A stretch of DNA of 64,000 nt from an uncultured Lachnospiraceae bacterium (GTDB lineage Bacteria > Bacillota > Clostridia > Lachnospirales > Lachnospiraceae), in NCBI GenBank assembly GCA_934317845.1, contig CAKRES010000015.1, positions 1 to 64,000 of the forward strand. The letters run 5' to 3'. Of the stretch, positions 17,277-24,444 are shown piece by piece (positions within the stretch are counted from its first letter, which is position 1; each line of letters begins with the position of its first letter). The notes under the pieces were generated by a model, which saw only the letters and a program-made list of their open reading frames with translations, was not told the DNA's origin and made no database searches. The translations under genes and the position numbers were made by a program.

Positions 17277-18221
17277 TTAACGGGAACAACGGAACTGTAA
17301 TTCTTCCCAGCGTCTGTCTACTTCTGCCTGGAATTGTTCGATTAAGTGTTCATTTCCCGGCTTAAATAAATGCTTGAAACGTCCCTGCTTTCTTAAGAAA
17401 TCTTCAATTGGGAGTTTTTTCTTTGGCTCATAGTTTAAGATCCACTGTCCATGGTCTACCTCAAAGAGTGGCCAGTAACAGGTTTCTACACCGAGCTTAC
17501 AGATCTCCATAATGTCCTCTGCATTGTATCTCCAGCCACGTGGACATGGTGCCATTACATTTAAGAAGCAGGCACCTTCTGTATAGATGGCTTTTTCTGC
17601 TTTTTTATGCAGGTCACTGAAGTTGGACAAAAAGGTAGATTGTCCGACATAAGGAATATCATGTGCCGCTAAAATAGCAGCCAGATCCTTCCGGTTTTGC
17701 AGCTTTCCATTGCTCTCACTTCCTACCGGAGTGGTTGTCGTATCGGCATACATCGGGGTAGCGGAGGAACGCTGGATACCGGTATTCATATAGGCACCGT
17801 TGTCGTAGCAGACATATACCATGTCGTGGTTACGTTCCATTGCACCGGATAAAGACTGCAGTCCAATGTCGTAAGTACCGCCATCACCGCCGAAGGTGAT
17901 GAATTTATAATCACCCTTTACTTTTCCTTTTTTCTTTAAGATGTGATAGGCCGTTTCTACACCTGACATCGTCGCACCTGCATTTTCAAAGGCGTTGTGA
18001 ATGTAACTGTCCTCGTATGCTGTGTAAGGGTACATAAAGGTGGATACCTCCAGACATCCTGTAGCATTTCCGATCACGGCGTGATCTCCTTCATGTAATG
18101 CGCGTAATACCGCACGTACTGCGATCGTGCCACCGCATCCGGCACACATTCTATGACCGGGTGCAAGCCGTTCCGGCTGGCTCATATATTCTTTAAAGGT
18201 TCTTTTTTTCTGTTCTGCCAT
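17277..18221 (-). CDS. porB: 2-oxoacid (pyruvate):ferredoxin oxidoreductase, beta subunit
   Basis: 314 aa. TPP-binding subunit of the four-subunit POR/VOR enzymes which decarboxylate a 2-oxoacid to the acyl-CoA and reduce ferredoxin. GDGG followed by DIG binds TPP-Mg; the N-terminal CAGCGG and later Cys residues hold a 4Fe-4S cluster. ATG 18221 follows AGGAGG at seven bases. Last gene of porG-porD-porA-porB. Pyruvate is the likeliest substrate; 2-oxoisovalerate cannot be excluded from sequence alone. Confidence 0.92.
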   Translation of the reverse strand: MAEQKKRTFKEYMSQPERLAPGHRMCAGCGGTIAVRAVLRALHEGDHAVIGNATGCLEVSTFMYPYTAYEDSYIHNAFENAGATMSGVETAYHILKKKGKVKGDYKFITFGGDGGTYDIGLQSLSGAMERNHDMVYVCYDNGAYMNTGIQRSSATPMYADTTTTPVGSESNGKLQNRKDLAAILAAHDIPYVGQSTFLSNFSDLHKKAEKAIYTEGACFLNVMAPCPRGWRYNAEDIMEICKLGVETCYWPLFEVDHGQWILNYEPKKKLPIEDFLRKQGRFKHLFKPGNEHLIEQFQAEVDRRWEELQFRCSR

Positions 18222-18232
18222 GATGACACCTC

Positions 18233-19414
18233 CTAACGGCTGCGCAATCCGATGTAACGGAATTGCTCTACTTCGGTTCCATTTGCTGCCTGCTCTAATT
18301 CAGAAAATACTTCTTTTGCATCTTCTACACGGTAATCACGTCCACCCAGTCCATAAATATAGGAAACAACCTTTGCGGTGCTGCCTGCACGGAAGAGGGC
18401 TGCGGTGACTTCTGCACTCAATGGACCTGCCTGACCGTTGAAGCTTTCGCTACGATCCATGATGCCGACTGCCTTGCAGTTTTTTAATGCATCTGCAATC
18501 TCTTCTGCCGGGAATGGACGGAAGACACGAAGCTTTAATAAGCCGACCTTTTTGCCTTCTTTTCTGAGTGCGTCGATTGCATCCTTTGTAGTACCTGCGG
18601 CAGAGCCGATCATCAAAACGGCATAATCAGCGCCATCGAGCTTGTAGGCTTCAAAGAAACCATAGCTTCTTCCTGACAACTCGCCGAACTCTTTTCCTAC
18701 TTCTAAGATCACTTGCTTGGCATTTTTCATCGCTTCGACCTGTGCTTTTTTTGTTTCCATGTAGTAGTTGGAAACGGCATAGGGACCGACTGCCATTGGC
18801 TGTGTTTCATCTAACAGGAAGTGCTCCGGATGATATTCTCCGACAAAGCCTTTGACTTCCTCATCGGATAACAGCTCAATGTTGGCAAGTGCATGACTGG
18901 TAATAAAACCGTCCTGACAGATCATGATCGGAAGATGGACATCCTTGTGTTCGCTGATGCGGTAAGCCTGAATGAAGTTATCATAGACCTCCTGATTGTC
19001 CTCTGCATAGATCTGGATCCATCCGGCATCTCTGGCTCCCATACTGTCGGAGTGGTCACAGTTGATGTTGATCGGACCCGATAATGCACGGTTGACCAGT
19101 GTCAAAGCCAGTGGAAGACGGTTTGATGCTGCAACATATAAAAGCTCCCACATCAATGCCATACCACAAGAGGAGGTGGCGGTTAACGCTCTTGCTCCGG
19201 CAGCAGAAGCACCGATCGCAGCAGACATGGCGCTGTGCTCACTTTCCACCGGAATAAACTCGGTATCGACTTCGCCGTTGGCGATATAATTTGCAACTAA
19301 TTGTGGAATTTCGGTAGAAGGGGTGATCGGAAATGCCGGCATCACATCAGGGTTGACCTGTTTGATCGCATAAGCTACCGCCTCATTACCGGATAAACGT
19401 TCGCGGATTCCCAT
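18233..19414 (-). CDS. porA: 2-oxoacid (pyruvate):ferredoxin oxidoreductase, alpha subunit
   Basis: 393 aa. Contains the pyrimidine-binding domain and transketolase-like domain II of the POR alpha chain: the N-terminal FPITPSTEIP loop, ESEHSAMSAAIGASAAGARA and SSCGMALMWE motifs mark the family. Separated from porD by a single base and from porB by 11 bases, so all subunits are made together. Confidence 0.94.
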   Translation of the reverse strand: MGIRERLSGNEAVAYAIKQVNPDVMPAFPITPSTEIPQLVANYIANGEVDTEFIPVESEHSAMSAAIGASAAGARALTATSSCGMALMWELLYVAASNRLPLALTLVNRALSGPININCDHSDSMGARDAGWIQIYAEDNQEVYDNFIQAYRISEHKDVHLPIMICQDGFITSHALANIELLSDEEVKGFVGEYHPEHFLLDETQPMAVGPYAVSNYYMETKKAQVEAMKNAKQVILEVGKEFGELSGRSYGFFEAYKLDGADYAVLMIGSAAGTTKDAIDALRKEGKKVGLLKLRVFRPFPAEEIADALKNCKAVGIMDRSESFNGQAGPLSAEVTAALFRAGSTAKVVSYIYGLGGRDYRVEDAKEVFSELEQAANGTEVEQFRYIGLRSR

Positions 19415-19415
19415 A

Positions 19416-19721
19416 TTATTGTCCCTCCTTCATTGTAATTGCGCCAAATGGGCAGACCTTTGCGCAAATGCCGCAGCCTTTGCAGTGGTCATAGTCAAAA
19501 TCTCCACGTTTTCCGTTGGTGACCGGAATACTGGAGTCCGGACAGACCGGAGTACAGAGCAGACACTGTGTACATTTTTCTGCATCAAAATAGGGGGTGT
19601 TGGTTCTCCATTCTCCCGTGTGAAACTGTTTTGAAGTTCCATTTGCATATACCTGATTTCCCTCGGTAATATCCTGCCAAGGACTTTTTTCTGTAATCTT
19701 ACTGATATCTGTTGCTGCCAT
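19416..19721 (-). CDS. porD: 2-oxoacid:ferredoxin oxidoreductase, delta subunit (2x4Fe-4S ferredoxin)
   Basis: 101 aa. Two 4Fe-4S binding motifs, CTQCLLCTPVCP and CKGCGICAKVCP, pass electrons from the TPP site to ferredoxin. A 45-residue N-terminal extension precedes the clusters, as in other PorD chains. Overlaps porG by one base. Confidence 0.94.
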   Translation of the reverse strand: MAATDISKITEKSPWQDITEGNQVYANGTSKQFHTGEWRTNTPYFDAEKCTQCLLCTPVCPDSSIPVTNGKRGDFDYDHCKGCGICAKVCPFGAITMKEGQ

Positions 19722-20293
19722 TACTGTACCTCCTCAAATGCCACACGAAGAGCCTGCATATTTCCCTCGATCACTTCCGGTTTCTTGGCAAATTTATGCT
19801 GATAGGATGACTCCATCTGTGCTAAGAATTCCTCTTTTTTCATCACTTTGCTGACTGCAACGATAGCAGCGAGCATCGGAGAATTTGGAAAATACTTTCC
19901 AAGTGCTTCCTCTGAAATCTTGCGGGCATCAAGCGTATAAACGCGTCCTTTGTATCCTTTTAAATGTGGAAGGATCTCTTCTTTGGAACGCTGGGTATTG
20001 ATGACGATCGCACCTTCTTCACTTAATCCGGCTGTAACGTCAATGGATTCCAGCAAGGTTTCATCTACCACGACTACATAATCAGGATCATAAATGTTGG
20101 AATGCACGCGGATCTCATCGTCACTGATGCGGTTGTAAGCAGTGATCGGTGCTCCCATACGTTCCGGACCATATTCCGGGAATCCCTGTACGTGTTTGCC
20201 GTGCTTGAAACAGACATCTGCCAGTAAAAGGGCAGCAGTTTTGGCACCCTGACCGCCTCGGCCGTGCCATCTGATTTCTACCGTATTTTTCAA
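19721..20293 (-). CDS. porG: 2-oxoacid:ferredoxin oxidoreductase, gamma subunit
   Basis: 190 aa if it starts at TTG 20293. The sequence VEIRWHGRGGQGAKTAA at the N-terminus is the CoA/pyrophosphate-binding signature of gamma chains. Three starts are possible: GTG 20302, TTG 20299 and TTG 20293. Only the last is at a normal distance (8 bases) from AGGAG, and it puts the signature close to the N-terminus as in relatives. First gene of the por operon; a -10-like TATAAT lies on the minus strand at 20368-20373 with a weak -35. Confidence 0.9.
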   Translation of the reverse strand: MKNTVEIRWHGRGGQGAKTAALLLADVCFKHGKHVQGFPEYGPERMGAPITAYNRISDDEIRVHSNIYDPDYVVVVDETLLESIDVTAGLSEEGAIVINTQRSKEEILPHLKGYKGRVYTLDARKISEEALGKYFPNSPMLAAIVAVSKVMKKEEFLAQMESSYQHKFAKKPEVIEGNMQALRVAFEEVQ

Positions 20294-20532
20294 TTTCAAC
20301 ACTCCTTATATTGTAATGCATTTCCAAAAGGAAATATTGTGTGCCGTAAAAGGCGCAAACTTCTTTTATTATACTACTAGAAGAAGAAAAGGAAAAGTTG
20401 CAAATGACAATTTTTTTCATTTTCTGTCATATCTGGCATTGTCAATCTGTAAATAACTGGCTCGGTATGGAGAAGGAAAATGGTGGTATGATGGGGGGAA
20501 CAAGAATGAGGAAAAACAAGGAGCAAGTGATT

Positions 20533-21369
20533 ATGTCACATAATAATCAGAAAAAAATAGCAGTGATCAATGATATTTCCGGCTTTGGCCGTTGTTCGAT
20601 CGCAGTTGCGATGCCGATCATTTCGTATATGGGATTACAGTGCTGTCCGCTCCCTACTTCCATTTTTTCCAATCATACCGGATTTGAGAGCTTTTATTAC
20701 ACGGACTTTACCGAGCATATGGTGCCCTATATGAACGAATGGAAGAAGCTTGACCTGGAATTTTCAGGGATCATGACCGGTTTTTTAGGTTCTAAGGAAC
20801 AGATTGATATTGTGCGCAGTTTTATTCAGGATTTTAAAAATACTGACACGACCGTGATCATGGATCCGGCAATGGGAGAAAATGGACATCCCTATCCTAC
20901 CTATACAAAAGAGATGTGTCAGGAGATGAAACGCCTGATCGCTTATGCGGATATCATTACTCCGAATGTCACGGAGGCATGTATTCTCACCGATACCCCT
21001 TATAAAGAGAGTGGATTTACTAAAGTGGAATTATATGATATGGCCAAACGTCTGATGGAGACCGGAGCGAAAAAGGTTGCCATATCCGGTGTGCGTATGG
21101 GGAATTACGTGGGAAATGTAGTAGCAGAGCAGCAGGGAGACATTCATCTGATCAAACATGCGAAGATTGGAAATTACCGATCCGGCACAGGAGACATCTA
21201 CGCTGCGATCATTGCATCAGACAGTGTGAATCAGATTGATTTTTCACAGTCGGTGAAAAAGGCATCCGATTTTGTAAAAAAATGTCTGAAGGCAACGGAT
21301 GCGCTTGCAATTCCGGCAACGGACGGATTGGCATTTGAAGAAGTGCTTTATACGTTAAAAAGAAGATAG
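20533..21369 (+). CDS. Pyridoxamine/pyridoxal kinase
   Basis: 278 aa, ribokinase-like PdxK/PdxY family, which phosphorylates pyridoxal, pyridoxamine or pyridoxine to the B6 cofactor level. The start VINDISGFGRCS, the NHTGF loop, DPAMGENG and the C-terminal SGTGD anion hole with its catalytic Asp are visible. ATG 20533 with AAGGAG upstream is preferred; an open frame extends 45 codons upstream but lacks a site and similarity. The next gene follows after 15 bases, so they are likely co-transcribed. Confidence 0.9.
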   Translation: MSHNNQKKIAVINDISGFGRCSIAVAMPIISYMGLQCCPLPTSIFSNHTGFESFYYTDFTEHMVPYMNEWKKLDLEFSGIMTGFLGSKEQIDIVRSFIQDFKNTDTTVIMDPAMGENGHPYPTYTKEMCQEMKRLIAYADIITPNVTEACILTDTPYKESGFTKVELYDMAKRLMETGAKKVAISGVRMGNYVGNVVAEQQGDIHLIKHAKIGNYRSGTGDIYAAIIASDSVNQIDFSQSVKKASDFVKKCLKATDALAIPATDGLAFEEVLYTLKRR

Positions 21370-21384
21370 AAGGAGCAAATTAAA

Positions 21385-22005
21385 ATGGAAAAAAGTATGA
21401 CAATTGTTTATCGGGTGCACGATAACTTGTATGTAAATATGACGAACCGCTGTTCCAGTTCCTGCGTGTTCTGTCTGCGCAATACCAGAGATCGCATGGA
21501 TCAGGAAAAGGGAAGTCTCTGGCTTTCTCATGAACCAAGTGTGGAAGAGGTAAAGCAGGCATTTGAAAAAGAAGATATGTCGCAGTATCGTGAAGTAGTA
21601 TTTTGCGGTTTTGGCGAGCCGACCGAACGGTTTGATGACTTGTCGACGATCGCGGCATTTGTAAAAGAGCAGTATCAAAAACCGATCCGGATCAATACCA
21701 ACGGACAGGGAAATCTGATCAATAAGCGTGACATTGTACCGGAGATGAAAGGGCTGGTGGACGCAATCTCCATCAGTTTAAATACACCGAATGAGGATCG
21801 CTACCATGAGCTGGTCAGAAGCCAGTTTGGTGATCAGGCATTTCAGGCAATGCTTGATTTTGCAAAGGAAGCAAAGGAGTATGTGCCACAGGTGGTCCTG
21901 TCTACGGTGGAGACTACGATCACAAAGGAAGAGGAGAAGGAATGTCAGAAGATCTGTGATGACCTCGGAGTTACTTATCGGATCCGGGAGTTTGAAGAAA
22001 ACTAG
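21385..22005 (+). CDS. Radical-SAM protein of the TatD-associated type
   Basis: 206 aa, a minimal radical-SAM domain. CSSSCVFC gives C23, C27 and C30; CGFGEPTER and the RINTNGQGN strand bind SAM. The whole protein resembles the family annotated as TatD-family-associated radical SAM (TIGR04038), whose substrate is unknown. The usual neighbour, a TatD-type nuclease, is absent; instead it follows pyridoxamine kinase. AAGGAG precedes ATG 21385. Its TAG stop shares the four bases CTAG with the stop of the converging nuclease gene. Confidence 0.85.
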   Translation: MEKSMTIVYRVHDNLYVNMTNRCSSSCVFCLRNTRDRMDQEKGSLWLSHEPSVEEVKQAFEKEDMSQYREVVFCGFGEPTERFDDLSTIAAFVKEQYQKPIRINTNGQGNLINKRDIVPEMKGLVDAISISLNTPNEDRYHELVRSQFGDQAFQAMLDFAKEAKEYVPQVVLSTVETTITKEEEKECQKICDDLGVTYRIREFEEN

Positions 22006-22457
22006 TGCATCATTGTATAGACAAGAAGAAAGACGGTGCCGATCACGATGGCACTTAACAAAAGCCCGCTCAGGATCCCCCAGATTCTGGCGGGCTTTTT
22101 TAAACGCAAAAGGATGTCACGATCCCAGAGCAGGACATCGGTTTCTTCGGCAAGCTCATACGCGGAACGGGTGAAATAGCTGTTGGTCAAAACGACAGCA
22201 TAGTCCAGTCCGTAGTAGGTGCAGCCAGCATATGCCTGCTGGACGGCTTTGTTTCCTACACGTCCGTCATATTTTTTGCACTGGATACCGTAGGTTTTGC
22301 GGTGCTTTGTGGCGATAATATCAATTCCCTGATCGCCGCTTCCACCGGTCAATGTGACATTTTTATAGCCGCATCGTTTCAGTAATCCGGCGCAATAAGT
22401 CTCAAATTCCAATCCGCTTAGCCGGTCAAAGCGGTGTGTTCTTCTTTGGCTTGACAT
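22002..22457 (-). CDS. Mrr-like restriction-endonuclease-fold protein with C-terminal membrane helix
   Basis: 151 aa. The PD-(D/E)xK core is intact: an N-terminal helix with E17/E19, GDQGIDI with D46, and the QCK form of the QxK motif (Q59, K61). A hydrophobic helix of about 23 residues (roughly 124-147) follows, so the nuclease domain is tethered to the membrane with the catalytic part inside. Mrr_cat proteins cleave DNA, in some cases modified DNA. Attachment to the membrane suggests action on incoming DNA or a non-restriction role; this is inference. AGGAG lies 12 bases before the ATG, rather far, so expression may be low. Confidence 0.82.
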   Translation of the reverse strand: MSSQRRTHRFDRLSGLEFETYCAGLLKRCGYKNVTLTGGSGDQGIDIIATKHRKTYGIQCKKYDGRVGNKAVQQAYAGCTYYGLDYAVVLTNSYFTRSAYELAEETDVLLWDRDILLRLKKPARIWGILSGLLLSAIVIGTVFLLVYTMMH

Positions 22458-22511
22458 AGTTATAGAAATCTCCTGTTACAAATAATAGAAGAAACCAATG
22501 ACAATCTTTTC

Positions 22512-22541
22512 TTGCCAAATGCTTTCCTCATAGATTATTAT
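22512..22541 (+). promoter_or_regulatory. Putative sigma-A promoter of the methionine genes
   Basis: TTGCCA (22512-22517), 18-base spacer and TATTAT (22536-22541). No S-box or cobalamin riboswitch fits in the 130 bases between the divergent genes. Confidence 0.45.
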
Positions 22542-22587
22542 AGTATAGCATAAAAACATAAAAATAATGCAAGGGAAAAGAGGAATA

Positions 22588-24387
22588 ATGAGTTTAACGA
22601 CAAAAGATCAGAAACAAATGCTCCTGTTTGATGGAGCGATGGGAACCTATTACAATCAGCGTTATCAGTCGGAGACAGAAGCTGAAGAGGCGAATCTTTC
22701 GCATCCTGATCAGATCATCGCGATCCATAAGGCATATATAGAGGCGGGCGCCAGGGTGATCCGAACGAATACATTTGCGATCAATCATGTGTTGTTCCCG
22801 GATCAGAAAATGGCAAAAGAAGCACTGGTTCAGGCAGTTTCACATGCCCGCCGTGCAGTGGAAGAAAGTGGCAAAGAGGTAGTGATCGCAGGCTCGATCG
22901 GTCCGATCAGACAGGATCTTCTCGATACGGATGAGGCGGTCGAAGCGGAATATAAGAGTCTTGTTGCTGCATTTATGGAGCAGGGGATCACTACGATCAT
23001 GCTGGAAACATTTTCCCAGCCAAAGTGGATCAGAATGCTTGCCGAATGGATCAAGAAGGAATATGGGAAGGCAACACTTCTGGTTTCTTTTTCCGTTGGA
23101 TTGAGCGGATATACGAAGTTTGGATTTTCCATGCAGGAATTGATCAATGAGTTTTTTTCAATGGAAGAAATAGACGCCATGGGCTTTAACTGTGGTGTGG
23201 GAGCCGCGCATTTGAAGAAGCTTTTGCAGTCGGTGACATTTCCTTTTGAAAAACCTTTTTTTGTACTTCCTAATGCAGGGTATCAGCATGAGATCAGGGG
23301 ACGGCTGACCTATGCGTTTGATACTGCATATTATGCAAAGCAGATGGAAGAAATCCTTGCACTCGGAGTCGATTTTATTGGCGGCTGTTGTGGTACGACG
23401 CCACAGCATATTGCAGCACTTGCTAAAATGCTGGCAGACACGGATCAAAAAAAATGCCACAAAAAGCTTAAGAGCAGCCAGCGTCCGGCACAGGTGGCAA
23501 CGAAAAATGCCTTTATAGAGAAGTTAAATCGCGGCGAAAAGGTATACGTGGTAGAATTGGATTCGCCATTTGGTGCTGATGCAGGAAAGTTTCAAAAGGG
23601 AGCGTATGCGCTTGAACAGGAAGGTGTAGATATGGTGACCGTTTCGGATTCTCCGATGGCAAGAGCGCGGGCGGACGCCAGTTTAATGGCAGTTTATATG
23701 AAGCAGCAGGCGGACGTTTCCGTGATGCCGCACATTGCCTGCCGTGACCGGAACCTGATCGGACTGCGCTCTGAATTGATCGGTGCTTACATTAATGGAA
23801 TCCGGGACTTTCTGATCATTACAGGAGATCCGGTGGCAAGGGATGACCGTGGTGCCATTACCGGGGTGTTTGATGTAAACAGCATCCGTCTGATGGAGTA
23901 TGTGAAAAATATGAATCGGGAAGTGTTTTCGGATGATCCGGTCTATTACGGTGGTGCGTTAAATTACAGTGGAGTCAATATCACAGCGATCGCAGGAAGA
24001 ATGAAGAAAAAGATCGAACAGGGTGTAAGCTATTTCCTGACACAGCCGGTTTTTTCTGAGGAAGACATTGCCCGGATCAAAGAGTTAAAGGAACTGGTAG
24101 AGACCAAGATCATTTGTGGTATCATGCCGTTGGTCAGCTACAAAAATGCGCTGTTTATGCATAATGAGATGCCGGGAATCCATGTTCCGGATGAGGTGCT
24201 TTTCAAATACCGGCCGGATATGAGCCGGGAGGAAGCGGAGCAGACCGCAATTTCGGTGTGTGTGGAAGCAGCAAAGAAACTTTATGGGGTGGCAGATGGA
24301 TTTTATCTGATGACACCATTTGGGCGGGTGAATCTGGTCAACCGGATCATCAAAGAGATCAAGAAAATAGATAAAACCGGGGTGTAA
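22588..24387 (+). CDS. Bifunctional homocysteine S-methyltransferase / 5,10-methylenetetrahydrofolate reductase
   Basis: 599 aa fusion. Residues 1 to about 290 are a homocysteine S-methyltransferase domain with the zinc site GGCCGTTPQH; about 310-599 are a MetF-type flavin-dependent methylene-THF reductase. The protein can make methyl-THF and may transfer a methyl group to homocysteine. ATG 22588 has GAGG upstream, while ATG 22567 has none. The neighbouring metH, 57 bases downstream, has a second homocysteine domain, so the pair supplies methyl-THF and consumes it. Confidence 0.92.
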   Translation: MSLTTKDQKQMLLFDGAMGTYYNQRYQSETEAEEANLSHPDQIIAIHKAYIEAGARVIRTNTFAINHVLFPDQKMAKEALVQAVSHARRAVEESGKEVVIAGSIGPIRQDLLDTDEAVEAEYKSLVAAFMEQGITTIMLETFSQPKWIRMLAEWIKKEYGKATLLVSFSVGLSGYTKFGFSMQELINEFFSMEEIDAMGFNCGVGAAHLKKLLQSVTFPFEKPFFVLPNAGYQHEIRGRLTYAFDTAYYAKQMEEILALGVDFIGGCCGTTPQHIAALAKMLADTDQKKCHKKLKSSQRPAQVATKNAFIEKLNRGEKVYVVELDSPFGADAGKFQKGAYALEQEGVDMVTVSDSPMARARADASLMAVYMKQQADVSVMPHIACRDRNLIGLRSELIGAYINGIRDFLIITGDPVARDDRGAITGVFDVNSIRLMEYVKNMNREVFSDDPVYYGGALNYSGVNITAIAGRMKKKIEQGVSYFLTQPVFSEEDIARIKELKELVETKIICGIMPLVSYKNALFMHNEMPGIHVPDEVLFKYRPDMSREEAEQTAISVCVEAAKKLYGVADGFYLMTPFGRVNLVNRIIKEIKKIDKTGV

Positions 24388-24444
24388 GATCAGGTAAGAT
24401 GTGGTATATTGTCTATAAGAAAATAAAGGAGTAACAAGACGAGA

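Noticed and set aside
22458..22587. SAM or cobalamin riboswitch upstream of the methionine genes
   Set aside because: The space is only 130 bases, and neither the S-box core nor the B12-box is present.
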